The notes under the pieces: generated by a model
The model's database searches: none
What the model saw: only the letters and a program-made list of their open reading frames with translations
What the model was told of the DNA's origin: nothing
NCBI GenBank assembly: GCA_964618215.1
Contig: CAZTZE010000008.1
Location: 1-64,000, forward strand
Direction of reading: 5' to 3'
Length of the DNA stretch: 64,000 bases
DNA from: CG2-30-58-95 sp964618215
Lineage (GTDB): Bacteria > Chloroflexota > Anaerolineae > Anaerolineales > Villigracilaceae
In this document: one piece after another, positions 15,231 to 24,771 of the stretch
How the letters are laid out: every line of letters begins with the position of its first letter
How positions within the stretch are numbered: the first letter of the stretch is position 1
Made by a program: the position numbers and the translations under genes

Positions 15231-17807
15231 ATGAGCTGGCAATTCTCTTATTTTTCGATCATCTATGTCGTTACCGCCATCATCTCAGTCCTCACAACGC
15301 ACCTCATCACGCGCCAACGCCCCGTACCCGGTAAAATCCCGCTTGCCTGGTTGATGATCGCGGTCGCTGTCTGGTCATTCGCCGCCGCGCTGGAAACTGC
15401 TTCAGTAGAAATACCGGCCAAGGTATTTTGGTCAAAGATACAATACGCCGGCATGGTTAGTGTACCGGTCCTGTTCCTGATTTGTGTCCTGGAATATGCC
15501 CGCCTGGATAAACAACTGACACAGCGGAACCTGATCCTGCTCTGGCTCATTCCAGTCATCACCCTCCTCATGGCGGCTACAAATGACTGGCATGGGTTGG
15601 TCTGGAGCAGCTTTACCCCCAGCCCGGATGACAGCGCTATTTTGATTTACGGCCACGGAACCTGGTTTTGGATATTCGCGGCCTACACTTATCTGCTGAT
15701 CATGGGGGGCGTATTCTACCTGATTTGGGCGATCATCCGATTTCCAAAAATGTTCCGCCGCCAGATTGGCATTTTATTGGCCGGATCGGCTGTCCCGATT
15801 GTGGGAAATGTGGTTTACCTCGCCGGCTTAAGCCCGGTCGCCGGCTTAGACCTGACCCCAATTACTTTTTCCCTGACCGGTTTGATTCTCGCCCTGGGCA
15901 TCTTTAGATTCCAGTTGTTCGAACTCGTACCCATGGCGCGGGACATACTGATCGAGAGCATGAGTGACAGCCTCCTGGTCTTGGACGATCAAAACCGGAT
16001 CGTGGATATCAACCCGGCCTTCCAACAGTTGATTGGCGTTTCAGTTAAATCAGCCATCGGCCAGCCTGCCAGGGACTTTTTTGCGGCCTGGCCTGGTTTT
16101 GTAGCTCAATATTTAGATACGCTTGACACACAGGCCGAGATCTGCCTTCGTGAAGAACCACTCTGTTATGTCGAGTTACGCATCTCCCCGCTTTACGACC
16201 GGCGTCAACGTTTCACCGGCAGATTAATCGTCCTGCATGACATCACCGAACGTAAACTAACCCAGGAAGCCCTGGAGCATAACGCTCGAGAGATGACGGC
16301 ATTGTTTGAAACCTCGCTGGAAATTAATGCTCTGCCAGACCTCTCTTCCCTGTTATTTACCATCGTTGAAAGAACCACCGGATTGCTCGGTACAACCCTG
16401 GGTGGCTTGTACCTGGTGCGGCCGGATGGCCAATCGTTGGAACTGGTGATCAGCTATAACCTGGGTAAAGATTACAGCGGGACAATCCTTCGCTTTGGCG
16501 AAGGCCTCTCTGGGCAAGTCGCCCAGACAGGCGAGGCAATGATGATAGCAGATTACAGCCAATGGGATCATCGCGCTGCAATTTACGACGACATTTCAAT
16601 CAAGCGTGTGCTCGCCGTACCACTCAAGGTAAAAGGAAAAGTCATCGGGGTGATTAACATCACCGACGATCGAAAAACCGGCTCTTTCACGCAGGAGGAA
16701 ATCCGACTGGTCAGCCTGTTTGCCGACCAGGCCGCCATCGCCATCGAGAATGCCCGTCTGCTTAAAGAGAGCAACCGGCAAGCGGAGCAATTGGGGATCA
16801 TCAACCGCTTCAGCCTGGCAATCACCTCCGCTCTGGACATGGATCAAGTGCTGAAGACCTTGCATGAACAATGCCAGCAGGTTGCGCCGTGTGATGTTTT
16901 TTACGTCGCATTGTACGACGAGGCCAGTTCCCTGATCCATGTGCCTCTATACTATGAAAATGGGCAATACCAGGCCGGCCCTTCGCGCGACATTCATGAC
17001 CGCCCCGGCACCATCGGCGCAGTCATCCAGGCGCGGCGGACTCTTTACCTGAGTGATTCAATCCGCATGGATACCCGCCCATACAAGCAATCAACCGCTG
17101 CGCTTAAAAGACCAACCCGCTCCTACGTCGGCATTCCCCTCACCTTACGAGAGCGGGTGATCGGCGTCATGTCCGTCCAAAGCTACCAGCCAAAGGCTTA
17201 CAGCGAGGAGGATATACATATTCTGGAACTCATCGCCTCGCAGGCCGCCATCGCAATTGAAAATGCCCGCCTGTATGCCGAAGAACAACGTCTCGCAATC
17301 ATTGACGAGTTGACCGGTGTGTACAACTATCGGGGGTTAATGGCGTTGGGTGGGCGTGAAATTGACCGGGCGCGGCGTTTCGAACGTAATCTTTCTATAT
17401 TATTCTTCGATGTTGACGGCTTCAGGAATTTCAATAATAAATACAGCCACGCAACCGGCAATCTGGTCTTGCAGGCTATAGCCCAACAGTGCAGGGCAAA
17501 AATGCGTTCTGTGGACCTGATCAGTCGCTTCGGGGGTGACGAGTTTGTCATTCTCCTCCCGGAGGCCAATATCGAAACCACCAAGAAAGCTGCCGAAAGG
17601 TTGCAAACAGGAATTGCATTCACCAAAGTGCCGTCTGAATATGGGGATTTATCCGTCACCATCTCCATCGGCGTGGCTCAATTATCCGCTACCACACCCG
17701 ACCTGGGCGCGCTGATTGAACGTGCCAACCAGGCCGAGCACCGCGCCAAGGAAAAAGGCAACGGTAGACTTGTCGTTTTTGCCGAAGGCCTAATCGGGGG
17801 AAAATAA
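15231..17807 (+). CDS. 7TM-PAS-GAF-GAF-GGDEF sensor diguanylate cyclase
   Basis: An 858-residue protein from the ATG at 15231. Seven membrane segments (about 1-220) match the N-terminal 7TM region of many Chloroflexota sensor kinases; then a PAS domain (about 235-350), two GAF domains (about 365-520 and 535-690) and a C-terminal GGDEF domain. The signature GGDEF (768-772) is intact, preceded by the RSVD I-site at the usual five-residue distance, so it should make c-di-GMP and be product-inhibited. No phosphodiesterase domain is present. It may feed the c-di-GMP sensed by the riboswitch and EPS proteins 4-9 kb away; that link is inference. No good ribosome site is visible. Confidence 0.92.
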   Translation: MSWQFSYFSIIYVVTAIISVLTTHLITRQRPVPGKIPLAWLMIAVAVWSFAAALETASVEIPAKVFWSKIQYAGMVSVPVLFLICVLEYARLDKQLTQRNLILLWLIPVITLLMAATNDWHGLVWSSFTPSPDDSAILIYGHGTWFWIFAAYTYLLIMGGVFYLIWAIIRFPKMFRRQIGILLAGSAVPIVGNVVYLAGLSPVAGLDLTPITFSLTGLILALGIFRFQLFELVPMARDILIESMSDSLLVLDDQNRIVDINPAFQQLIGVSVKSAIGQPARDFFAAWPGFVAQYLDTLDTQAEICLREEPLCYVELRISPLYDRRQRFTGRLIVLHDITERKLTQEALEHNAREMTALFETSLEINALPDLSSLLFTIVERTTGLLGTTLGGLYLVRPDGQSLELVISYNLGKDYSGTILRFGEGLSGQVAQTGEAMMIADYSQWDHRAAIYDDISIKRVLAVPLKVKGKVIGVINITDDRKTGSFTQEEIRLVSLFADQAAIAIENARLLKESNRQAEQLGIINRFSLAITSALDMDQVLKTLHEQCQQVAPCDVFYVALYDEASSLIHVPLYYENGQYQAGPSRDIHDRPGTIGAVIQARRTLYLSDSIRMDTRPYKQSTAALKRPTRSYVGIPLTLRERVIGVMSVQSYQPKAYSEEDIHILELIASQAAIAIENARLYAEEQRLAIIDELTGVYNYRGLMALGGREIDRARRFERNLSILFFDVDGFRNFNNKYSHATGNLVLQAIAQQCRAKMRSVDLISRFGGDEFVILLPEANIETTKKAAERLQTGIAFTKVPSEYGDLSVTISIGVAQLSATTPDLGALIERANQAEHRAKEKGNGRLVVFAEGLIGGK

Positions 17808-17900
17808 ACCGGCTTACTGCTTCTTGCATTAATTCGCGAACTGGTTGGTGCGTTTTCTCTGGCAAGAAACAAGATTGCGGTTCGGAGATTTACGCAGTAC

Positions 17901-18278
17901 TCAGTAGTTACCGAAGAAGAGTTCCCACCAGATCTGCCAGTTCTCGAGTGACCGTGTTTGTTGCATCGGCAAAGGGATGGGGGTCGGGGCGAGAGTCCTG
18001 GCCGGGACGACCTGCACGGGGTTTTCGCCGCTCTTTCCCATGCCGCTCTCATACGCGTATTCCTCGACGGCACGCTCGGATGTCGCGTATGCGATTTGCG
18101 TGACCAGTGCAATTTGGGTTTGCGTTACCGCCGTCGCCTCGACGTGGACAGTTGCCAATTGAGTGGACAGGCGGTTCAACCCCGCCAGGCGCTGGTTAAA
18201 ATCTATGACCAGCACGACCAGGATGAATAGACCGATGGCAATGCCGATATGTTTCAGTTTGACGGGCCAGCGTTTCAT
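17901..18278 (-). CDS. Small single-pass membrane protein, function unknown
   Basis: A 125-residue protein with a basic N-terminus, one membrane segment (about 10-27), a helical stretch (FNQRLAGLNRLSTQLATVHVEATAVTQTQIALVTQI) that could form a coiled coil, a Pro-rich linker and a conserved-looking end ENWQIWWELFFG. The size and layout recall septum proteins such as FtsB/FtsL, but no signature supports that. It lies downstream of the tRNA gene on the same strand with a terminator between them. Confidence 0.6.
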   Translation of the reverse strand: MKRWPVKLKHIGIAIGLFILVVLVIDFNQRLAGLNRLSTQLATVHVEATAVTQTQIALVTQIAYATSERAVEEYAYESGMGKSGENPVQVVPARTLAPTPIPLPMQQTRSLENWQIWWELFFGNY

Positions 18279-18437
18279 ACGCCTATTTTACACCCTCTCA
18301 GCCAAATCTGCTCAGGGCAAGCCTTCGTGTCCTTCATGAATTACAGGGTACTGCGTAGATTGGTGAACCAAACTCTTGTAATTTGCGAGCATTTCGGCAC
18401 ACGCAAGTTCACGAATGTATGCAAGAAGCAGTAAAAC

Positions 18438-18459
18438 AAAAACCCGCCTTTCAGCGGGT
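18438..18459 (-). terminator. Terminator after tRNA-Leu
   Basis: On the minus strand, ACCCGC CTTTCA GCGGGT type hairpin (18442-18447 with 18454-18459) followed by TTTTTGTTTT. It ends the tRNA transcript. Confidence 0.8.
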
Positions 18460-18501
18460 GGGCTGCCGATATGCCATCGGCAAAATGAGCAGCACCTTGT
18501 G

Positions 18502-18585
18502 TGCCGAAGGAGGGACTTGAACCCTCACGGCCTTGCGGCCACTAAGCCCTGAACCTAGCGCGTCTGCCAGTTCCGCCACTTCGGC
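18502..18585 (-). tRNA. tRNA-Leu (CAG)
   Basis: Read on the minus strand it starts GCCGAAGTGGCGGAACTGGC and ends with CTTCGGC plus an A discriminator. The anticodon loop is TTCAGGG between CTAGG and CTTAG, giving anticodon CAG; a long variable arm (TGGCCGCAAGGCCGT) and GGTTCAAGTCC T-loop follow, as in class II leucine tRNAs. CCA is not encoded. Confidence 0.96.
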
Positions 18586-18605
18586 TTGCTTGGCTTGCGG
18601 GGAGT

Positions 18606-18633
18606 ATTTTATCCGAATTCGTCAGTTTGTCAA
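18606..18633 (-). promoter_or_regulatory. Promoter of tRNA-Leu
   Basis: Minus strand TTGACA (18633-18628), a 16-base spacer and TAAAAT (18611-18606), about 20 bases before the mature tRNA 5' end. Confidence 0.7.
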
Positions 18634-18687
18634 CCTGTGGATGTAGAATAGTACCCTATCAATGAAATTCTTGTTTTTTGTGCAAGA

Positions 18688-18712
18688 AAATTTCACCACA
18701 GAGAACACACAC
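18688..18712. repeat. Copy of the repeat word interrupted by the group II intron
   Basis: AAATTTCACCACAGAGAACAC (complement GTGTTCTCTGTGGTGAAATTT) resembles the rejoined flanks of the intron at 31042-31052/31776-31793, in opposite orientation. It supports the idea that the intron landed in a repeated intergenic word. Confidence 0.5.
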
Positions 18713-18722
18713 CATCCCGACG

Positions 18723-21700
18723 CTAGGCTTTCATACCTTCAACCAGTCTTTGGTACAATTTTGTTGTTGAAACCAATGGCTCCATTCCTAATTCAGCGGA
18801 AAGCACTTTCATCAAATCCTGATACTGACGCGCCAGGCCAGCCCGGTCTCCAAGCGCGGCGTAAGTCCGTATGGTCTGGCAGTGCAATTCCTCACTCAAA
18901 TTATCCACGCGCAGTGCACGTTGAAGCAATTCGAGCGCATTGGTGTAACGCTCATGCGTGAAGTGAAAATCGGCCAGAGTACGCAGAGCCGAAATATAGG
19001 TTTGGATCAGCCGTCGGCGTTCAGGGAGGAGCCAATCATAATAAAGGTTGTCCAGATATTCCCCTCGGTAGAGAGAAATTGCCTGTTCATACCAATGAGC
19101 CGCCAATTCTTCAGTAGACGCGGCGCGGGCTTTCGCCAACGCTGCGTCGAACTCATCAACATCCACACTGAAGGCAGCGGTGTCTAACCAGTATTCACCG
19201 GCCTCGACCATAATGAAGCGCAGCGTGGATTTACCCATCCTCAACGCATGGCGCAAGCGTGAGAGGGCAGTATGGAAAGCCGTCATTCCGCGCCCAGGCT
19301 TATCCGCCCAAATCGCATCAAATACCCGCTCACCGGGAATACGCTCCCCGCGAAGCGTGATGAAGTAGGCCAGCAGGTCACGCGCTTTTGTAGAAACCCA
19401 GCGTTCCTGTGAAATTTCTTCACCGTTGATGACGACGCGAAATGTCCCAAGACATTTAACAACGACAGCCGTATGATCTATCACCTTCGGGAATGGATAC
19501 AAAGCCGTTGATAGATTTTCCATGACGCGTTGGAGGAAAATACTTTCCTCGCCGGCATCCTGTAAGGCCTTACAGACCACGCGGCTGCGTTCACCTTGAT
19601 CGAGGAACAATTGGATAGCCTGCGTGGGTTCAATAAGCGCCAGTGCCTGGCGGGCAAAATCAAGGCCGATTGCTCTCCGATTGGTGACAAGATGAATGTA
19701 TGCTAATCCAAAGTAGACCATAGCTAATGGGATGCGAAACTGCCTGCGCTCACCAATCTCAAGCAGTTCATTAAAGAGCGTTTCGGCACGCGATAATTGG
19801 CGCTGTTCCAACGCCACATCTGCGAGTACGCTACGGCATACGAATGCCTCGAAGGTGTCTGGATTACCGGTATAGGCCCACAGTGCGTTCTCTGCCAGTT
19901 GGCGGGCCTCGTACACGTAACCTTGACCATATAAGTTATACGCCAGGTAGCCGGCTGCCATCAATCGCTCGTAGGAGGCCAGGCCTAAAGTTTGCGCCAG
20001 ATCCATGGCTTGACGTAAACACCCTTCGGCGCGGGCTGTTTCACCGCGACGGGTAAGGACATTGCCAAGAGCAGAGTAAGCGCTGGGAAGGAGTTCACGC
20101 AGGTGTAGTGTTTGAGCTATCTCCAATCCGCGTTCAGCATAATGAAGCGCCGTATCAAGGTCCTGCCAGTAGAGATATGGACTGACAAGCGAGATATAGG
20201 CCTGGGCGGCAATTGGGGATAGCTCTTCGGGGGCCAGTTGTAAGGCTTCTTTGCAGTAACGGATGGTAGCCTGGGGATCGCCATGCCACCAGCACATTTG
20301 ACCAAGGCTTTGCAGGAAATTGGCGCGCGCCAGCGGAGAAAGACGGTCGCCTGTCAAGCGAGCTTCTTCTACGGCCTGTTCTGCAAGGGCGCGCCTATGA
20401 TCCATACCCGTCAAAAAGCCAGCACTTTTAGCAAGCGCCATGAGCGCATCCGCACGAGCAGCATGGTCATCAACTGGAGCGCAGGAAAGTGCCTCGGATG
20501 CCAATGCCTCAGACTGGCGGTAATTGCCCTGCGCCCGGTTGATTTCTGCCAGACGCGTCAGGGCACGGCTGACCCCGCTGCGGTCAGCGCGAGCCGCGAA
20601 ATAAGTGCGGGCATCCTCGAAGTCGTTGATTGCCAGTCCAGCTTCTCCCAAACTGCGAAGCGCATTTCCGCGCTGAAGCAAAAGCTCCGGATGGCCTTGC
20701 ATGACTTCAGGCGGAAGTATTGTCAGGTAACGGTGCAAGACCTCGACACGGCCGCGCTCAACGTAATCTGGAGCGAAAGCCTGGATGACAAGGGCGGCAG
20801 CCTCCCACTCCTTCGCCTCAACGTAATGTGCGAACGCAGCTTCCAACTCTCCCTGGTGCTCGTAATACTTACCGACGGTCTTATGCAATTCCACCACCTG
20901 TTCGGGGCGTTCCTGCTGCAACTTGCTGAATAAGAATTCACGGAAGAGATAATGATAACGGTACCAATGGCGCTGGGCGTCAAGGCTGGTAAGGAACAGA
21001 TTTTCCTGTTCCAATTGGTCGAGCATGGTCTGGGCATTGGTGATACCAGGCAGGGCATTGCAAGTAGCGGCATCCATTTGAGAAAGGACGGCAGTATTCA
21101 TGAGAAAAGACTGACGCTCACCGCTTTGGCGGCGGAAGACTTCTTCGGTAAGATATTCGAAGATATAGCGGTGAGAACCACTCAAACCGGCGATAAAACG
21201 GTCGGCGCTGCGCGCATCCTGGCCCTGCAAGGATGACCGGACGATTTGCAGCGCGGCAGCCCATCCTTCCGTCTTTTCAATGAGCAGACTCAGGCTTTGT
21301 TCTGAAAGGCCTGGAACACAAAAGTTGATCAAGGCAGAGGTTTCGTCCTCGCCGAAGCGCAATTCGGGTGCTCGCAATTCAGCGAGCATTCCGCGGGCAC
21401 GCAGGCGGGCGAGGGCAAGCGGCGGGTCTGTACGCGTAGAGAGGATTACGTGCAGGGGAGTCGGGCCATTTTCGATTAGTAAACCCACCAACTGATGGAC
21501 AATTGGGCTGGCGATGAAGTGATAATCTTCCAGCACCAGCAGCCATGGGTTGGGTAATGTGTCGGTTAATTCATTAACCAGCACAGTGAGTATCTGCTGG
21601 GGTGAAACGCTGGCATGGGTACTTTCGAGCAAGGTCTGGGTGATATGTCCGATTGTTTTCTCATTTGCCCCGTGCATGCGGTAAACAGCCTCAATGAAAT

Positions 21701-21947
21701 AAGCGAGGAAGACGCTCGGATCACTGTCGGCTGCGTCGAGTTGTACCCAGGCCGCCGGAAGCGGCGAAGCGGCAAGGAAATCCGCCAGCAGGGTCGTTTT
21801 TCCGTAGCCCGGCGGGGCCGAAAGCAAGATCAATCGTTTATCCAATTGATTTTCGAGCCATTCAATGAGATGGGGGCGCGGCACACGGTCAGCCGCGGGC
21901 TGGGGGATGAGAAATTTCGTGCGCAGTAGTGCGGAAGGTTTCATCAT
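18723..21947 (-). CDS. STAND-type ATPase transcriptional regulator with TPR repeats and C-terminal BTAD domain
   Basis: A 1074-residue protein. Residues 1-320 form a MalT-like AAA/STAND ATPase with Walker A APPGYGKTTL (about 44-53) and Walker B WLLVLEDYH; 360-790 are TPR-like helical repeats; about 835-930 is an OmpR-type winged helix (KCLGTFRVVINGE.. WVSTKARDLLAYF) and 940-1070 the BTAD domain (YRGEYLDNLYYDW). The DNA-binding part is thus SARP-like rather than the LuxR domain of MalT. A -10 box TATAAT ends seven bases before the ATG, suggesting a leaderless mRNA, and I start there rather than at 21989. It is divergent from the peptide-type ABC operon and may control it. Confidence 0.9.
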   Translation of the reverse strand: MMKPSALLRTKFLIPQPAADRVPRPHLIEWLENQLDKRLILLSAPPGYGKTTLLADFLAASPLPAAWVQLDAADSDPSVFLAYFIEAVYRMHGANEKTIGHITQTLLESTHASVSPQQILTVLVNELTDTLPNPWLLVLEDYHFIASPIVHQLVGLLIENGPTPLHVILSTRTDPPLALARLRARGMLAELRAPELRFGEDETSALINFCVPGLSEQSLSLLIEKTEGWAAALQIVRSSLQGQDARSADRFIAGLSGSHRYIFEYLTEEVFRRQSGERQSFLMNTAVLSQMDAATCNALPGITNAQTMLDQLEQENLFLTSLDAQRHWYRYHYLFREFLFSKLQQERPEQVVELHKTVGKYYEHQGELEAAFAHYVEAKEWEAAALVIQAFAPDYVERGRVEVLHRYLTILPPEVMQGHPELLLQRGNALRSLGEAGLAINDFEDARTYFAARADRSGVSRALTRLAEINRAQGNYRQSEALASEALSCAPVDDHAARADALMALAKSAGFLTGMDHRRALAEQAVEEARLTGDRLSPLARANFLQSLGQMCWWHGDPQATIRYCKEALQLAPEELSPIAAQAYISLVSPYLYWQDLDTALHYAERGLEIAQTLHLRELLPSAYSALGNVLTRRGETARAEGCLRQAMDLAQTLGLASYERLMAAGYLAYNLYGQGYVYEARQLAENALWAYTGNPDTFEAFVCRSVLADVALEQRQLSRAETLFNELLEIGERRQFRIPLAMVYFGLAYIHLVTNRRAIGLDFARQALALIEPTQAIQLFLDQGERSRVVCKALQDAGEESIFLQRVMENLSTALYPFPKVIDHTAVVVKCLGTFRVVINGEEISQERWVSTKARDLLAYFITLRGERIPGERVFDAIWADKPGRGMTAFHTALSRLRHALRMGKSTLRFIMVEAGEYWLDTAAFSVDVDEFDAALAKARAASTEELAAHWYEQAISLYRGEYLDNLYYDWLLPERRRLIQTYISALRTLADFHFTHERYTNALELLQRALRVDNLSEELHCQTIRTYAALGDRAGLARQYQDLMKVLSAELGMEPLVSTTKLYQRLVEGMKA

Positions 21948-21954
21948 CACGTAG

Positions 21955-21960
21955 ATTATA
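21955..21960 (-). promoter_or_regulatory. Consensus -10 box placed for a leaderless mRNA
   Basis: Minus-strand TATAAT with only seven bases to the ATG at 21947; a possible -35 TTGCAA lies 19 bases further upstream. No ribosome site fits between them. Confidence 0.6.
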
Positions 21961-22052
21961 GCCGCTTGAATGCCAAATTTTGCAAACAATTTGAAAACTC
22001 GTCATGCTAAGATTAACCTGAATCCATATCCTTATTACCCGGAGGAGAGAAA

Positions 22053-23651
22053 ATGAATAAGAAATCCCTGTTGTTTATTTTTTTGATGGTCGCAGCGCTC
22101 ATCTTGAGCGCCTGCGGCCCGGTCGCCACCCAAACACCCGCCGCGACAGAAGCCCCGGTTCTTCCCAAAGTGCTAAAGATCGCCAACACGGCAATCTTTA
22201 CTACCTGGGACCCGGTCAAGTCGTTCTCGACCGAGGCAACCTACATGGGAAATATGTACGAGCAGTTGCTGCTCATCAACCCGCCCGGCTCGGCTGAGAA
22301 GTTCACGCCCCTGCTGGCTGAACGCTGGGAATCAAACGCGGACGGCACGGTCTGGACCTTCTACCTGCGCCCGAACGTGAAGTTCCACGATGGCGAAACG
22401 CTCACCGCCGAGGCGGTCAAGATGTCCATCGAGGCTGCTGCGGATCACGGTGGTGCCTCGTTCATCTGGTGGATGCTGGACAGCATCGAAGTGGTGGACG
22501 ATCTGACCGTCAAATTCAACCTGACGTATTCTGCACCAATTGACCTGATTGCTTCCTCGCTTTACGGCGCGTGGATTATCAGCCCGAAAGCACTCGAAGC
22601 TGCGGCGGCGGACGAGAACTACTTTGAGACAGGCTTGGAAGCCGGCACCGGCCCGTACATGCTCGAGTCATACAAAGCTGACCAGGAAATCGTCTTTACA
22701 CGCTTCAATGATTACTGGGGCGGCTGGCAGCCGGGCCAGTTCGATAAGGTGCTGGTCGAAATTGTGAGCGAGGCAATCACTCAGCAGCAAATGCTGGAGG
22801 GCGATCAGGTTGACCTGGTCACCAGCCTCCCGAGAGAGAACCTGGCTGACTTCAAAGACAATCCAAACTACACGTATGTTGAAGAGCCGTCCTTTTTCAA
22901 CTACGTAGGCTTCTTCAACACGCTGCGCCCGCCGCTGGACAATATCAAGGTGCGCCAGGCACTCTCGTATGCCATCCCCTATGGCGACATCATTTCCATC
23001 GCCGTAAAAGGGTTGGGTACGCAGAGCCGCGGCCCCGTCCCGGCCGGTGTATGGCCCTGGTCGGCTGACGTGAACCAATACACCTATGACCTTACGAAAG
23101 CCAGGCAACTGCTGGCGGATGCCGGTTTCCCGAACGGCGGCTTCGCGCTCAAACTGACCTACGCTTCCGAGAACGACGTCGAAACGGCCTTTGCTCCGTT
23201 GATCAAGGACTCTTTTGCCCAATTAGGCGTGGATGTGACCATCGAGCCGATGCTCTGGAGTCAGCAGTGGGCACTGGCCAAGTCTGACCCGGCCAACGCG
23301 CAGGATATGTTCCTGGTGCTCTATTGGCCGACCTACAGCGATGCCGGCTCGGACAACCTGTGGTCAATGTTCTACTGGACAGAAAAACCGTTCTTCAACC
23401 TGTCCTACTGGAAGAACGACCAGTACAACGCCCTCATAGACGAGGCAATCGGCAAGACGGTGACCGATCCGACCACCTCGCAAGCCAAGTACGTGGAGGC
23501 GATGAATCTGCTGGTGGACGAAGCGCCCGGCCTGTTCTTCTTCGACCCCGAGGCAGTGTTCGTCATCCCGAAGTACATCGAGGGTTTCAAGTACAATTTG
23601 AACTACCCATTCGTCCACTACTTCTTCTACCAACTGCGCTCCACCAAGTAA
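22053..23651 (+). CDS. ABC transporter substrate-binding lipoprotein, peptide/nickel (family 5) type
   Basis: A 532-residue lipoprotein: the lipobox LILSAC puts the lipidated Cys at residue 21, followed by a short Thr/Pro/Ala linker. The mature part starts with the typical WDPVKSF..TYMGNMYEQLLLINP and contains LAERWESNADGTVWTFYLRPNVKFHDGETLTAEAV, the SBP_bac_5 signature. It binds a peptide-like or other small polar ligand outside the membrane and delivers it to the permeases downstream. Ribosome site GGAGGAG. A strong hairpin follows the gene. Confidence 0.95.
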   Translation: MNKKSLLFIFLMVAALILSACGPVATQTPAATEAPVLPKVLKIANTAIFTTWDPVKSFSTEATYMGNMYEQLLLINPPGSAEKFTPLLAERWESNADGTVWTFYLRPNVKFHDGETLTAEAVKMSIEAAADHGGASFIWWMLDSIEVVDDLTVKFNLTYSAPIDLIASSLYGAWIISPKALEAAAADENYFETGLEAGTGPYMLESYKADQEIVFTRFNDYWGGWQPGQFDKVLVEIVSEAITQQQMLEGDQVDLVTSLPRENLADFKDNPNYTYVEEPSFFNYVGFFNTLRPPLDNIKVRQALSYAIPYGDIISIAVKGLGTQSRGPVPAGVWPWSADVNQYTYDLTKARQLLADAGFPNGGFALKLTYASENDVETAFAPLIKDSFAQLGVDVTIEPMLWSQQWALAKSDPANAQDMFLVLYWPTYSDAGSDNLWSMFYWTEKPFFNLSYWKNDQYNALIDEAIGKTVTDPTTSQAKYVEAMNLLVDEAPGLFFFDPEAVFVIPKYIEGFKYNLNYPFVHYFFYQLRSTK

Positions 23652-23671
23652 TCCTGCACGCACCGAGATTT

Positions 23672-23705
23672 GCCGGCCGGGAGTGGGGCTTTGCTCCCGG
23701 CCGGC
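23672..23705 (+). terminator. Intra-operon hairpin after the substrate-binding gene
   Basis: A perfect 12-bp stem GCCGGCCGGGAG (23672-23683) with 23694-23705 and no T-run. It probably protects the 3' end of the binding-protein mRNA or gives partial termination, so the binding protein exceeds the permeases. Confidence 0.6.
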
Positions 23706-23746
23706 TTCAATAAGAGAACTACCTGTTTCCCTGGGATGCCTCGCTC

Positions 23747-24769
23747 ATGCGCAGACTCGAATTCATCCTTCGCCGTCTATTAAGTTCCATCTTCGTTTTG
23801 ATCGGCGTCTCGGTCATCACCTTTTTCCTGTCGCGGGTTGTGCCCACCAATGCAGCCGCGCTGTACATCGGCCCAAAAGCACGTCCGGAGGATATTGAGC
23901 GCGTTAGCAAACAATTGGGGCTGGATCGGCCTTTGCCGGTGCAGTATGCCATCTACATGCGCGACCTGCTGCACGGCGACCTGGGCACCTCCATTGGCAC
24001 TAAACGCCCGGTTTTGACGGAGATCATTGATCGCGCCCCAGCCTCTCTCGAACTGCTGTTCACCGGCATGTTTCTGGCGGCTTTGATCGGTGTACCTCTC
24101 GGCGTGTTGAGCGCTCGCTGGCAGGGAAAGCCGCTTGACGTAGCTGCACGCACAATATCCATCGTCGGCGTTTCCATGCCGGCCTTCTATCTTGGCCTCT
24201 TATTGCAGATTCTGTTTTTCCGCAATCTACATTGGTTGCCCTTGGCGGGACGGTTGAGCACCGACTTGCGTTTTACCAATCCGATCGAACCGATCACCAA
24301 TTTTTTCATCCTCGATGCGCTCCTGACCCGTAACTGGGTCGCCCTTAGAGATGCCGCGATTCACATCGTGTTGCCTGCCCTCACGCTGGCAGCCTATCCG
24401 ATTGGCTTGATCGCCCGCATGACGCGCGCTGCCATGCTCGAAGTACTGGAACAGGATTACATCCGCACGGCGCGCGCCTATGGTATCAAGGATGTCATTA
24501 TCACCTACCTTTACGCCCTCAAGAACGCGATCAGTCCTACGCTGACCGTCATCGGCCTGACCGTTGCCTTCGCCTTGACCGGCACGTTTTTTGTCGAGAT
24601 CATCTTTACCTGGCCTGGTCTGGGTCTATTCACGGTGCGCTCTCTGCTTAACGTGGATTATCCTGCCATTATGGGTATGACGCTCTTCGGCGCGACCGCC
24701 TATGTGATCATCAATCTCGTCGTTGACCTGCTTCAGGCGTGGGTTGACCCGCGCATCAGTTTGAAATAA
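23747..24769 (+). CDS. ABC transporter permease, DppB/OppB type
   Basis: A 340-residue inner-membrane protein with six segments. It begins RLEFILRRLLSSIFVLIGVSVITFFLSRVVP, the usual DppB start, and has the cytoplasmic EAA-like loop EVLEQDYIRTARAYGIKDVIITYLYALKNA (about 230-260) that contacts the ATPases. It pairs with the permease gene two bases downstream. Part of the importer 22053-27628. Confidence 0.95.
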   Translation: MRRLEFILRRLLSSIFVLIGVSVITFFLSRVVPTNAAALYIGPKARPEDIERVSKQLGLDRPLPVQYAIYMRDLLHGDLGTSIGTKRPVLTEIIDRAPASLELLFTGMFLAALIGVPLGVLSARWQGKPLDVAARTISIVGVSMPAFYLGLLLQILFFRNLHWLPLAGRLSTDLRFTNPIEPITNFFILDALLTRNWVALRDAAIHIVLPALTLAAYPIGLIARMTRAAMLEVLEQDYIRTARAYGIKDVIITYLYALKNAISPTLTVIGLTVAFALTGTFFVEIIFTWPGLGLFTVRSLLNVDYPAIMGMTLFGATAYVIINLVVDLLQAWVDPRISLK

Positions 24770-24771
24770 TC

